NCBI RefSeq assembly: GCF_001665395.1
Contig: NZ_LZSG01000005.1
Span: 310,001 to 374,000 of the forward strand
Direction of reading: 5' to 3'
Length of the DNA stretch: 64,000 bases
Origin: Mycobacterium sp. 1164966.3
Lineage (GTDB): Bacteria > Actinomycetota > Actinomycetes > Mycobacteriales > Mycobacteriaceae
The notes beneath the pieces are model-generated. The model did not search any database, was not told the origin of the DNA, and saw only the letters and a program-made list of their open reading frames with translations. Made by a program: the position numbers and the translations under genes. The stretch's first letter is position 1, and each line of letters begins with the position of its first letter. Below are positions 9,399 to 17,983 of the stretch, one piece after another.

Positions 9399-9449
9399 AT
9401 GAACGCGCCCGAGCGGCTCGGGCAACGCGTCGCGCTCGACCTCACATGA
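9399..9449 (+). CDS. 16-codon leader ORF coupled to anmK
   Basis: ATG at 9399 follows a perfect AGGAGG (9387-9392) with 6-nt spacing and encodes MNAPERLGQRVALDLT. Its TGA overlaps the anmK ATG (ATGA, 9446-9449). anmK has no comparable Shine-Dalgarno of its own, so translation of this peptide probably delivers ribosomes to anmK. It begins 1 nt after the ATPase stop. Expression of the peptide is inferred. Confidence 0.45.
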   Translation: MNAPERLGQRVALDLT

Positions 9450-10531
9450 GGGTGGTCGGGTTGATGTCGGGGACGTCGATGGACGGCCTCGACGCTGCAG
9501 TGGCGGAGCTCGAATGGGACGGCGCTGCGGTCGCGATGTCGCCGCTGGGTCATATCGAGCGGCCGTGGCCGGACGAAATGCGCGCGCGGCTACACGCCTC
9601 GTTAGGCCCGACGACGGCGGCCGAACTGTGCGAGCTCGATCAGCTGATCGGGCAGGCTTCGGCGGAGCTCGCCACCGAGCTGCTGCCCGCCGACCTCGTC
9701 GTCAGCCACGGGCAGACGGTCCACCACTGGGTGCAAGACCGCGAGGCGAAGGGAACCCTGCAGCTCGGGCAGCCCGCGTGGATCGTCGAGGCCACCGGGT
9801 TGCCGGTCATCTCCGACGTCCGCGCGCGGGACGTCGCCGCCGGTGGCCACGGCGCTCCGCTGGCCGGGATCCTCGACGACCTGTGGCTGCGCGGCGAGCA
9901 CACGCGCGCAGCGCTCAACCTTGGCGGGATCGCGAACGTGACGATTGTCCGCAGCGGCCGTCCCCCAATCGCATTCGACACCGGCCCAGGCAACTGCCTG
10001 CTCGACGAGGCGGCCCGGCGCACGATCGGCCGGGTGAGCGACGAGGACGGCCGGCTCGCCGCCCGCGGCGCCCCAGACGCGGCGCTCCTCCAAAACCTGC
10101 TCGACGACCCCTACTATGCGCTGACGCCGCCGAAATCGACTGGCCGCGAACACTTCCACCTCGGCGACCTGCCTGATCTCCCGCCAGAAGACCTGCTGGC
10201 GACGCTGACGGAACTGACCGCGATCACCGTCGCCGACGCGCTCGCGCCGTACGCGCCCGCCGAAGTCGTCGCGTCAGGAGGCGGCGTCCGCAACCCGTCG
10301 CTCCTCGCCGAGCTCGACCGCCGCCTCCCCCTCACCGTCAGCGACGAACGCGGCCTACCGGCACAGGCCAAAGAGGCCTACCTGATGGCATTGATCGGCT
10401 TCCTCGCCTGGCACCAGGTGCCGTTGCTCACCGGACCGCACGTGCTCGGACGAATCTCTCCGGGCGACGCGCCGCTCGCGCTTCCGCGGCCCGCCGCTCC
10501 GCCCACCGGCCTGCAGATCCGATCGGTGTGA
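9446..10531 (+). CDS. anmK: Anhydro-N-acetylmuramic acid kinase
   Basis: A 361-residue kinase that phosphorylates and opens 1,6-anhydro-N-acetylmuramic acid to MurNAc-6-phosphate in peptidoglycan recycling, in the cytosol. It has the phosphate-binding motif GLMSGTSMDGLD (residues 5-16), VSHGQTVHH, the GGHGAPL segment, LNLGGIANVT and FDTGPGNCLLDE near residue 177, and the length fits AnmK. Translation appears coupled to the 16-codon leader through ATGA. It sits downstream of the copper ATPase, which is not a functional relationship I recognise. No murQ-like etherase lies nearby. Confidence 0.93.
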   Translation: MRVVGLMSGTSMDGLDAAVAELEWDGAAVAMSPLGHIERPWPDEMRARLHASLGPTTAAELCELDQLIGQASAELATELLPADLVVSHGQTVHHWVQDREAKGTLQLGQPAWIVEATGLPVISDVRARDVAAGGHGAPLAGILDDLWLRGEHTRAALNLGGIANVTIVRSGRPPIAFDTGPGNCLLDEAARRTIGRVSDEDGRLAARGAPDAALLQNLLDDPYYALTPPKSTGREHFHLGDLPDLPPEDLLATLTELTAITVADALAPYAPAEVVASGGGVRNPSLLAELDRRLPLTVSDERGLPAQAKEAYLMALIGFLAWHQVPLLTGPHVLGRISPGDAPLALPRPAAPPTGLQIRSV

Positions 10532-10692
10532 AGCGGATCGCCGCGCAGTCGGAAGGCGTTGGCGCAGATATCAGCTTCCCGCGATCGTGGACGTGAAGCG
10601 CGTTGAGTCTGATAGGTTTTCGGCGCACAGACCCTGGCATGAAACGCGGTCCACGACCGAGGAACAGCTGACCCTCCTGCAGGGACTGGCAG

Positions 10693-11853
10693 TTATGCCA
10701 ATTGATCCAGGCGGTCAACCAAATTGGCGTGGAAGTGCCCGATCGCGCTCTCGTGTCGCCCGAACTCGAGGAACTCGTTCGCGTTGGCGCGCAAGCCCCG
10801 TTGTACGGCCGCTGACATCTCGTTGTCCTCCACACTGCCGCGCGCAACCAGCGTGCCCGCGGGGTTGACCGGCGGCTCGAGCGCTGCTCGTTCGGCGAAA
10901 TCGGGCTGTGCCATCGAATACACGGTGAACATGCTGTGATCGATGTCCACCGGGTCGATCACCACCATGAGCACCAGGTCGGGGAACGTCGCCAACATGG
11001 CGTTGGGGAACAGGTGGTACACGTAGGTCACCCGCGTATCGGTCGACCAGGTGCTCTCCGGCCGGTCGCGGAGCCGTTCAATATTGCGGTAGGGGAAGGC
11101 AATACGGCAATTCGGCCCGAACTTCTCGACCACGTTGAGGTCGTCGTACTGCAGCGGGTAGAACGTGTCCTTGTGGGTCGAGCGAATGTGGTAGCCCTCA
11201 AGGAACTGCTCGACGAGCACCTTCCAGTTCATCGCTCGCCGCGTGGAGTCCACATAGACGAGCTGTCGGGCCGGCAGCAGCTTGTCGCGCCAGGGGCTTC
11301 CGTCCGTCAGCCAGGCCATCTCGTCGCCGGCTTGCCGGTCGCAGGGGTCGAGCGGGCCGATGACGATGAGCCCGTCCACCTCGTGGCTTTCCACCTCGAC
11401 CAGCCCGCGCGCGGCCATGTCCAGGTCCGGGAAAGCCTCCGGGTGGGGCACGTGGGAGAGCGAACCGTCCAGCCGGTATGTCCAACCGTGGTAGCGGCAC
11501 ACCAGGGCATGCGAGCAACCCGCGCCCTCGACGAGGACGGCACCTCGATGCCGGCATGCGTTGCGGGAGACGCGGGCCCGGTGATCTCGTCCGCGCACTG
11601 CGAATAGCGGTACACCGAAGGCGGTTCGCTCGACATGGTCACCCGGGTTGGGAATCGTCGCCGACGGAACGAAGACGCTCGGCATCGCGCGTAGCATCCG
11701 CAGCTCCGCCGCGAAACGCTCTGGCCTCAAGTAGTTTTCGACGGGCTCGCGCCAACCGTCACCCTCATCGGTGGTGCCGGCGTCGATATGAGCGAGGATG
11801 CGCCGAACTATTTCCACGTCGTTGGAAATGAACGATGTCGTCGCGGAGCTCAT
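10693..11853 (-). CDS. Rieske non-heme iron oxygenase, alpha subunit
   Basis: A 386-residue ring-hydroxylating oxygenase large subunit. The Rieske 2Fe-2S ligands are CRHRG and CRYHGW (CxH and CxxH), and the catalytic domain carries the mononuclear iron motif EGYHIRSTHKDT (E-x2-H-x4-H). It needs a separate reductase, which is not adjacent. It is divergent from a PaaX-type regulator, with a 60-nt shared region containing a dyad, so it is probably the regulator's target. The aromatic or alicyclic substrate is not deducible. ATG at 11853 has no obvious Shine-Dalgarno. Confidence 0.88.
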   Translation of the reverse strand: MSSATTSFISNDVEIVRRILAHIDAGTTDEGDGWREPVENYLRPERFAAELRMLRAMPSVFVPSATIPNPGDHVERTAFGVPLFAVRGRDHRARVSRNACRHRGAVLVEGAGCSHALVCRYHGWTYRLDGSLSHVPHPEAFPDLDMAARGLVEVESHEVDGLIVIGPLDPCDRQAGDEMAWLTDGSPWRDKLLPARQLVYVDSTRRAMNWKVLVEQFLEGYHIRSTHKDTFYPLQYDDLNVVEKFGPNCRIAFPYRNIERLRDRPESTWSTDTRVTYVYHLFPNAMLATFPDLVLMVVIDPVDIDHSMFTVYSMAQPDFAERAALEPPVNPAGTLVARGSVEDNEMSAAVQRGLRANANEFLEFGRHESAIGHFHANLVDRLDQLA

Positions 11854-11862
11854 GGTTTGTCA

Positions 11863-11904
11863 GTATCACACTCTTATGGACACGCGTCAATGATTTAGTG
11901 ATAC
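11863..11904. promoter_or_regulatory. Operator dyad for the PaaX-type regulator
   Basis: Perfect 7-nt arms GTATCAC (11863-11869) and GTGATAC (11898-11904) lie 28 nt apart in the 60-nt gap between the divergent Rieske and PaaX-family genes. The TGATAC/GTATCA halves resemble the TGATTC-type core of known PaaX sites. Autoregulation plus control of the oxygenase is inferred. Confidence 0.5.
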
Positions 11905-11913
11905 GGTACCGCG

Positions 11914-12702
11914 GTGGCGCAATCTCTGGTGAAGCAGCTGATCGGCAACCGGCCGCTGAGCGCGCGCTCTGTGCTTGCGTCAGCGTTACTGGGGTCCGAT
12001 GAGTCCCGGCTGACGGCGGGCGAACTCATCAACGTGGCGTCGCTGTTCGGCATTAGCGCCGGCGCCACCCGAACCTGCCTGTGGCGCATGGTGTCGGCCG
12101 GCGAACTCTCCGCCGACGACGGTAACTATGCGCTCGCCGGACGCCTGCTGGAACGCCGCGAACGCGTCGACGAGGCATCGCGGATGGACGACGCAGCCGA
12201 GTGGGACGGGACCTGGGAACTGGCGATCGTCTCGCTCGAGCGTCGGCCCGCGGCGGAACGCCTCGAACTTCGCAAGGCGGCCATCGCACTACACCTAGCT
12301 GAGCTTCGTGAGGGTGTCTGGCTACGTCCGGATAACCTTGACTCCCAACGGCTTCCGGGATCGCGTGCGGTGCTGGATCGGCAGTGCATCCACTTCCACG
12401 GCGCCGCGACGGACATTTCGCCCGACCAGATGCGGTCACTCTTCTCGCTGGACGAATGGGCAGCGGACGCCGAGGTGCTGATCGAGGCGATGAACCTCCG
12501 GGCCAACAAGCGGGCCGATTCGACGCAACGTCTCGCCGATGAGTTCGCGCTGTCCATCGCGGTTGTCAGGCATCTTCAGCTCGACCCTCAATTGCCGGCC
12601 GAACTCATACCGGCCCGGTGGCCGGGGCACACCCTGCGGGACACCTACCGCCGCTTCGACGAAGCGTTCAAGCAACGAATGAGCCGTGCCTACCGTGGCT
12701 GA
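11914..12702 (+). CDS. PaaX family transcriptional regulator
   Basis: A 262-residue repressor of the PaaX family, which typically senses aryl-CoA thioesters. It has an N-terminal winged helix (LSARSVLASALLG, then TAGELINVASLFGISAGATRTCLWRMV), the central WDGTWELAIVSLERRPA segment and the C-terminal WPGHTLRDTYRRFDEAF block characteristic of the family. The start is GTG. It is divergent from the Rieske oxygenase, suggesting that gene is regulated by a CoA-thioester intermediate of the same pathway. Confidence 0.88.
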   Translation: MAQSLVKQLIGNRPLSARSVLASALLGSDESRLTAGELINVASLFGISAGATRTCLWRMVSAGELSADDGNYALAGRLLERRERVDEASRMDDAAEWDGTWELAIVSLERRPAAERLELRKAAIALHLAELREGVWLRPDNLDSQRLPGSRAVLDRQCIHFHGAATDISPDQMRSLFSLDEWAADAEVLIEAMNLRANKRADSTQRLADEFALSIAVVRHLQLDPQLPAELIPARWPGHTLRDTYRRFDEAFKQRMSRAYRG

Positions 12703-12767
12703 CTGACGTCTCGAGCCTTGGTGTAGGAAGTAACTGTGTCGCCTTTACAAATTGAGGGGGTCCTGTA

Positions 12768-14165
12768 ATGGATCGCCCCATCGCAACGCCCGTACCCGGA
12801 ACACCAGCCCTATTGCTTGGCGCGTTTGACCTCGGCGCCCTGGGCTACGACGCCGTTGAATTCTTCGTCTCCGGAACGGCTGCCTGCTACACGCCCACCG
12901 CAGAACTCGGACTCGATGGCCGCTGGCCCGTAAAACCTTATGACACAGCTGATTACACCACCCGAATGGTCGTAGTGAAGCCAATAGACCCGGCGCATTT
13001 CAACGGAACGGTGCTCGTCGAGTGGCTCAACGTGAGCGGCGGCATCGATGCCCCGGCGGTGTGGTTCATGGCGCATCGCGAAATCGTGCGCTCCGGCTAC
13101 GCGTACGTCGGCGTCTCGGCCCAACAGGTGGGTGTGCAGGGCGGCGCCAACCTGATGGGCATCGACATGTCGCTGAAGAGCCAGAACCCGACGCGGTATG
13201 AGCCGCTGAGCCACCCGGGCGACGCCTTCTCCTACGACATCTTTTCCCAGACCGGGCGACTCGTGCGAGATGGCGTGCTGGGTGAGCTTCGTCCACAGCA
13301 CGTCGTCGCCTTGGGTGAATCCCAATCGGCGTTGTTCATGACCACCTACGTCAACGCCGTCGACCCGCTGGCCCAGGTTTACGACGGGTTCTTGGTTCAT
13401 TCCAGATTCGCGGCCGCCGCACCGCTGGACAACAGCTCGATCTTCGACGAATCGCAAGCCAACACCCCCGAAGCCGCCAGATTCAATCCCGGTCTGCGCG
13501 TCCCACTCGTTGCCATCATCACCGAGACCGACCTGTTCGGTGGTATCCGATCCGGCTATTACCTTGCGCGCCAACCCGATAACGACCGGCTGCGGGTCTG
13601 GGAGATTGCCGGCACCGCACACGCTGACAACTACACGATCCTGGTGGCACCGATCGACTCGGGCTCGGCGCCGCTGAGCGACATCGTGGCGGCATACGCG
13701 CCGACCGACATGCTGATGGGTCAGAAATTGCAGCACTGCATCAACTTCGCCCCGCAGCACCACTATGTGCTGCAGGCGGCCTTATCCCAGCTGTGCCGAT
13801 GGGTTCGAACGGGCGAACCGGCACCCGGCGGCGCAGACATCGAGCTGACCGACGCCGATCCGCCGGAGCCGGTTCTGGATGCCAACGGCCTTGCAACCGG
13901 CGGCATCCGTACCCCATGGGTCGACATCCCGGTTGCCCGGACATCTGGAACCGGCAGCGCCGAGAGCCTGATGGCGGCCATCTTCGGCTCCGGGGAGTTA
14001 TTCGACGCCGCTACTTTGCGCCGGCTCTATCCCGGCGGGCGCGAGGAATATCTGGAACGCTTCACTGCGGCGCTCGACACGGCGATCCGGTCGGGCTTCA
14101 TATTGCCGGCAGATCGCGAGGAGATCATCGAGATCGCTTCCGCGTCCTATCCCGCTGACGCCTGA
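12768..14165 (+). CDS. Alpha/beta hydrolase domain-containing protein
   Basis: A 465-residue protein of the long alpha/beta-hydrolase-domain family found in actinobacteria. The nucleophile elbow is GESQSA, an acidic residue lies in ITETDLFGG, and the histidine in GTAHADNY completes a plausible Ser-Asp-His triad. GAGGGGG stands 7 nt before ATG. It is in the same orientation as the PaaX regulator, 65 nt downstream. The substrate is probably an ester or lactone (family inference). It converges on the UGSC operon across a strong hairpin at 14173-14236. Confidence 0.8.
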   Translation: MDRPIATPVPGTPALLLGAFDLGALGYDAVEFFVSGTAACYTPTAELGLDGRWPVKPYDTADYTTRMVVVKPIDPAHFNGTVLVEWLNVSGGIDAPAVWFMAHREIVRSGYAYVGVSAQQVGVQGGANLMGIDMSLKSQNPTRYEPLSHPGDAFSYDIFSQTGRLVRDGVLGELRPQHVVALGESQSALFMTTYVNAVDPLAQVYDGFLVHSRFAAAAPLDNSSIFDESQANTPEAARFNPGLRVPLVAIITETDLFGGIRSGYYLARQPDNDRLRVWEIAGTAHADNYTILVAPIDSGSAPLSDIVAAYAPTDMLMGQKLQHCINFAPQHHYVLQAALSQLCRWVRTGEPAPGGADIELTDADPPEPVLDANGLATGGIRTPWVDIPVARTSGTGSAESLMAAIFGSGELFDAATLRRLYPGGREEYLERFTAALDTAIRSGFILPADREEIIEIASASYPADA

Positions 14166-14172
14166 TTTCTTG

Positions 14173-14236
14173 CCGCGAGCGTCCGCGAATTGCCGGCCAA
14201 ACCGGCGTCATCGCGTACATATGCGGTCGCTCGCGG
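14173..14236. repeat. Intergenic hairpin between convergent genes
   Basis: Arms CCGCGAGCGTCCGC (14173-14186) and GCGGTCGCTCGCGG (14223-14236) match at 13 of 14 positions, and the loop contains a smaller hairpin, GCCGG-CCAAA-CCGGC. It lies just after the hydrolase stop and just before the UGSC stop, so it could terminate both transcripts. Its arms differ from the CGAGCAGACG repeat family. Confidence 0.7.
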
Positions 14237-14244
14237 GGGAGAAA

Positions 14245-14769
14245 CTAGCACCAGATGCGCAGGGCCTGTGGCGCGATTTCGGCGGCACGGCCGTCGAGTT
14301 GTTCAAGCGTCAGGCTGCTGATCGGATGCGTCGCGACCGCCGGCTCCAGACCGGCCATTCCACGCGACTCCCGCTGCAGCCGAGCCTCCTGCTCGAATTC
14401 CGTTGTCACGATTACCACTGTCGGCAGCCCGGCCTCTTCCAGACGCACCGCGTCGTTCACACAGGCCGAGCAGCACGAGCCGCAGTCACCGATTGCGGTT
14501 AGCCCGACGTCGTTTTCGGCGGCGATCTGGCTGATCAACTCGGCGTTCGCGTCCGACGAGAAGTGGTGCTTGTCGTAATAGGTGACCGAGGCGAAGGTGT
14601 GCCCTTGATCGGCAAGCTCGCGGACAGTGGCACGCAACAGCTTTGCGGCATTCCATTTGGTGTTGCTCAGCACGCCCAGGCGTAGGCCGAGCAGGCTGCT
14701 CACCCGGGGAGCCATGGGCAGGGCCTCCACCTCGACGACGCCGCACGGGTCATAAATGTATTCAGTCAT
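14245..14769 (-). CDS. UGSC-family protein, cysteine form
   Basis: A 174-residue protein of the UGSC family, named for a Sec-Gly-Ser-Cys redox motif in selenoprotein members. Here the motif is CGSC at residues 96-99 (GDCGSCCSACVND), so Sec is replaced by Cys and two more Cys follow at 100 and 103. The N-terminal part reads LGVLSNTKWNAAKLL, a Rossmann-like start. It is 38 nt downstream of a larger partner gene and probably cotranscribed. The reaction is not established; a thiol-based redox role is inference from the motif. Confidence 0.75.
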   Translation of the reverse strand: MTEYIYDPCGVVEVEALPMAPRVSSLLGLRLGVLSNTKWNAAKLLRATVRELADQGHTFASVTYYDKHHFSSDANAELISQIAAENDVGLTAIGDCGSCCSACVNDAVRLEEAGLPTVVIVTTEFEQEARLQRESRGMAGLEPAVATHPISSLTLEQLDGRAAEIAPQALRIWC

Positions 14770-14807
14770 CGGACTTCCTTTGCTGAGTTACTTTGCCGCG
14801 CAGTGCT

Positions 14808-15911
14808 TCACAGTCGGCAGGTACCGTCGGAGCAGTCGAACTCGCGACCGGCCCCGCCGGTGTCATCGTCGATTGCGCGCAGCACCGGAGTCGTCGCGGT
14901 GCTCCACCCCGGCAGTAACGCCGAGAAGCGGCCGGCTGATCCGCCGGCGACGAACAGGTGAATGTCGTCGGGAGTGAAGACGATCGGCACTCGCCGGCCC
15001 GCTTCGCGCGGAAACCATTTCGGCAGATTTCGGTTGTAGGTGCGCCCCCCAGGCGGTGCGTAGCGATTGCCATAGCTCACGTCGTCCCAATCGTTGGTGC
15101 CGTTCAACCACAGGTAGCGCCGCACATCGTCTCGGCTCCAGCCGAAGGAGGCGATTGTGCGTGCATGTTCCACACCGATGACGACCGCGCAAGAACCGCC
15201 GAGCACAGCGTTGTTGTGCGCGATGGTGCTCATCGCGGAGGCGATGGAATCCAGAATCCCTTGTGGGTCATCGGAAATGTGGTTGGTCACGCTATGCGGC
15301 GCTTCCGCCCCGATCACCAGGACGGTGCTGTCGTCGGGCGCATATCCGTGCTCGACGTGATAGGGCGCCCACGGGCTGGCCTCCTCGTTCTCGGCAATGC
15401 AGAAGGTGTACTTCCCCGGATGGCCCAGCGTGCTCTTGTCGAGCGCGCCGGGAATGCCGCCACCGACGCTCAGGAGGACCAGCCGAACCGCCCGGCCGAT
15501 CGTGGCGTTCGCACGGTTGCCGGAACCGAACACATTGCCGCCGGAGTTCATCCCGATCTGACGGCCGATGGGTCCGTTGACGACGATCAGCGGTGCGACC
15601 ACATGCGTCGTCGCCTGGATGCCATTCAGGTTGAAGCGCGCGTCAACCAGGGCGAGCACAGCCGCCAGCACCACCGGCGCGTACTCGGGTTTGCACCCGG
15701 CCATCACCATATTGACGGCCAGAAGTTCGCGCGTCAGGCTGCCCCAACGCGGTGGAATGCGCGCCACGAGTTTGTCGGGATCTCCGCCCAGGACGTCGAG
15801 CACCTCAGCTACCCGCTCGGGCGTCGGCGGGACCACTGGAAGCCCGTCACTCCAGGGCTGGTCGAAGTAGTACTCGACGAGGTCGCGTTCGTCGGTGATC
15901 AGAGCGGTCAT
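14808..15911 (-). CDS. UGSC-associated conserved protein of unknown function
   Basis: A 367-residue protein from ATG at 15911; a GTG 30 nt upstream is also open but less likely. It begins ALITDERDLVEYYFDQPWSD and has a GLPVVPPTPERV motif, AGCKPEYAP, repeated Gly-rich segments (NSGGNVFGSGNRAN, VLLSVGGGIPG) and a C-terminal CSDGTC pair. No signal peptide or membrane helix is evident. It pairs with the UGSC protein and is divergent from a LysR regulator, so the two are likely one functional unit under that regulator. I recognise the pairing but not a reaction. Confidence 0.65.
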   Translation of the reverse strand: MTALITDERDLVEYYFDQPWSDGLPVVPPTPERVAEVLDVLGGDPDKLVARIPPRWGSLTRELLAVNMVMAGCKPEYAPVVLAAVLALVDARFNLNGIQATTHVVAPLIVVNGPIGRQIGMNSGGNVFGSGNRANATIGRAVRLVLLSVGGGIPGALDKSTLGHPGKYTFCIAENEEASPWAPYHVEHGYAPDDSTVLVIGAEAPHSVTNHISDDPQGILDSIASAMSTIAHNNAVLGGSCAVVIGVEHARTIASFGWSRDDVRRYLWLNGTNDWDDVSYGNRYAPPGGRTYNRNLPKWFPREAGRRVPIVFTPDDIHLFVAGGSAGRFSALLPGWSTATTPVLRAIDDDTGGAGREFDCSDGTCRL

Positions 15912-15950
15912 AAGGCAACCGTAGGCTCGTCGTATCTTCACTGTCTAAGA

Positions 15951-15984
15951 CATATCTGCACACCTAATATATTTTGGAGATATG
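15951..15984. promoter_or_regulatory. LysR-type operator dyad overlapping the regulator start
   Basis: Inverted arms CATATCT (15951-15957) and AGATATG (15978-15984) lie in the 70-nt gap between the divergent UGSC-partner and LysR genes. The right arm contains the LysR start codon, which would allow direct autorepression, as is common for LysR systems. Confidence 0.5.
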
Positions 15985-16914
15985 TCAGATCCTGAGCTGC
16001 GGTTGCTGCGCTACTTCGTGACCGTCGCCGAGGAACGGCACTTCGGCCGGGCCGCCGCACGGCTACACATCGCTCAGCCTCCGCTGAGTCAGCAGATTCA
16101 GAAGCTGGAACGTCAGCTGGGAGTGGACCTGATCGACCGTTCCCGGCGGCCGATCGAACTCACCGATGCTGGCACTGCCCTTTTTCAGGAGGCGCGGCTT
16201 GCGCTCACGCACGGTCGGCGAGCATTCGCTGCGGCGCGTAGGGCCGCGGCCGGCCAGCTCGGCCACCTTCACATCGGTGCCCTGCAGGCCGCGGTCGACG
16301 GTGTCCTGCCATATGTGATGCGCTCGCACCGCAGGCATTACCCCGACGTCAAGCTCGAGCTGTCGGAGTTGAGCACCGCCGAGCAGGTCTCCCAATTGCT
16401 GGAACACCAACTCGATGTCGGCTTCCTGCGCGGACCCGTCGACGAACCGTCGCTGACCATAAAGACTCTGGTCGACGATCCGCTTGCCGCAGTTGTATGG
16501 GAGGGTCACGCACTCGCCGAGCATGATCGAGTCGCCCCGGCACTGCTGGCGGATCAGCCGATCATCATGTGGACTCGGGGCGCCGCGGCCACCACCTACG
16601 CCGACGTCGTCGAGCTGTTTCGGATGCACAACATCGAGTCGCCGATCGTCGACGAAGTGGCGCGAATCCAGACGATCCTCGCTCTGGTGGCATCCGAGGC
16701 CGGAATAGCCTTGCTGCCAACGTCATTCATCAACCTCAGCCGAAGGGGCGTCCGGTTCATCCCGTTGCACGGTCCGCTGCCGAACCGGCCGCTGGCGCTG
16801 GCGTGGCGCACCTCAACCGAATCACCAACCCTGCGTTGCTTTCTCGACGTCGCCGTGCAGGCGTCGCCGTTGTACTTGCGCGACCTGAGTCGGCACTACC
16901 CGCAGCTCGCATAG
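15982..16914 (+). CDS. LysR-type transcriptional regulator
   Basis: A 310-residue LysR regulator. The N-terminal HTH reads LRYFVTVAEERHFGRAAARL and continues into PPLSQQIQKLERQLG. The substrate-binding domain begins near residue 90 with GHLHIGALQAAVDGVLP. GGAG lies unusually close to the ATG (about 2-3 nt). It is divergent from the UGSC pair and is its likely regulator. The effector is unknown. Confidence 0.92.
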   Translation: MSDPELRLLRYFVTVAEERHFGRAAARLHIAQPPLSQQIQKLERQLGVDLIDRSRRPIELTDAGTALFQEARLALTHGRRAFAAARRAAAGQLGHLHIGALQAAVDGVLPYVMRSHRRHYPDVKLELSELSTAEQVSQLLEHQLDVGFLRGPVDEPSLTIKTLVDDPLAAVVWEGHALAEHDRVAPALLADQPIIMWTRGAAATTYADVVELFRMHNIESPIVDEVARIQTILALVASEAGIALLPTSFINLSRRGVRFIPLHGPLPNRPLALAWRTSTESPTLRCFLDVAVQASPLYLRDLSRHYPQLA

Positions 16915-16957
16915 CGGCCTGAAGGCCCAGCATCCTAGGTGTGACTGGTCATGCCCC

Positions 16958-17983
16958 TCACAGCTTTCCGGCGAGCTTCTGCAGGATGTCAGCGGTGGGC
17001 TCGGCGGTGGCGTGGCGATATCCGGTGCCCGCCCATAGGTGGACGTAGTCCGGTTCCCCGGCCGCAGCCGCCGCTTTGCGCAACGGGCTGGTCAAGTAGT
17101 GAATCGCCGGATACCCCAAGGGCGCCTGCGCTTCGTGGGCGTCGATGAAGCTGTTGCGCAGCCCGCGGGCGGGGCGGCCGGTGAAGGCTCGGGTCAACAC
17201 TGTCTCGGTGCGCGACGGATCGACGAGGGCGGCCTGGTGGGTGGCCGAGGCGCCGCTCTCGGTGGCACGCAGCAAGACGGTGCCGACCATGGCCGCGGCG
17301 GCGCCCGCACGGATCACCTCGACGACGTCCTCCGGGGTGGCGATGCCTCCGGTTGCAACGACGGGGATGTCCACCGCCTGGGTGACGCTGCGCACCAGCT
17401 CGGCGATCGGCGTCGTAGCCACCGGCTCGCGCGGCGTGAGGGTAGCCGAGTGCCCCCCGGCCGTCGACGCCTGCACGGCGAGCAGGTCGACACCGGCGGC
17501 GCGGGCTTGAGTCGCCTGTTCCGCAGTGGTGACCGTCTGCATCACCAGAGTGCCGGCCTTCTGCAGCGCGGTAAGCACGTTGCCGGGTGGAATGCCGAAG
17601 GTGAAGGACGCGATCGGCACCGGGTCGTCGAGCAGCAGCGCGATCTTGGCATCGAACCGATCGTCGTCCTCGATGGGCTCGGGCGGCAGGGTCAGGCCAA
17701 ACCGGTCGGCTTCAAGCTGAATGATGGCGGCATAGCTTCGGTAGCTCTCCGGGTCGACCGGCAGCGGGTTGGGGGCGAACACGTTGACCCCGAACGGGAC
17801 ACCGTCGGCCCGTACCTGTTTGATCTCGGCCGCCACGGCCTCGGTGGTCTTGTAGCCGGCCGCGAGCATGCCCAGACCGCCCGCCCGAGTCGCCGCGCAG
17901 ACCATCGCCGGCGTGGTCGGACCGCCCGACATCGGTGCGGCAACGATGGGAAAGGACATTCCGAACTGCTCGAGCATGCTCAC
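16958..17983 (-). CDS. Nitronate monooxygenase family protein
   Basis: A 341-residue FMN-dependent TIM-barrel enzyme of the NMO/2-nitropropane dioxygenase family, which oxidises alkyl nitronates. Family features are PIVAAPMSGG near the N terminus, GGLGMLAAGYK, the FMN/active-site segment DLLAVQASTAGGHSA with the conserved His, and PVVATGGIATPEDV for phosphate binding. The start is GTG at 17983 or ATG at 17977, and I keep the longer one. It converges with the LysR gene. Many mycobacterial members have unproven physiological substrates. Confidence 0.88.
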   Translation of the reverse strand: MSMLEQFGMSFPIVAAPMSGGPTTPAMVCAATRAGGLGMLAAGYKTTEAVAAEIKQVRADGVPFGVNVFAPNPLPVDPESYRSYAAIIQLEADRFGLTLPPEPIEDDDRFDAKIALLLDDPVPIASFTFGIPPGNVLTALQKAGTLVMQTVTTAEQATQARAAGVDLLAVQASTAGGHSATLTPREPVATTPIAELVRSVTQAVDIPVVATGGIATPEDVVEVIRAGAAAAMVGTVLLRATESGASATHQAALVDPSRTETVLTRAFTGRPARGLRNSFIDAHEAQAPLGYPAIHYLTSPLRKAAAAAGEPDYVHLWAGTGYRHATAEPTADILQKLAGKL

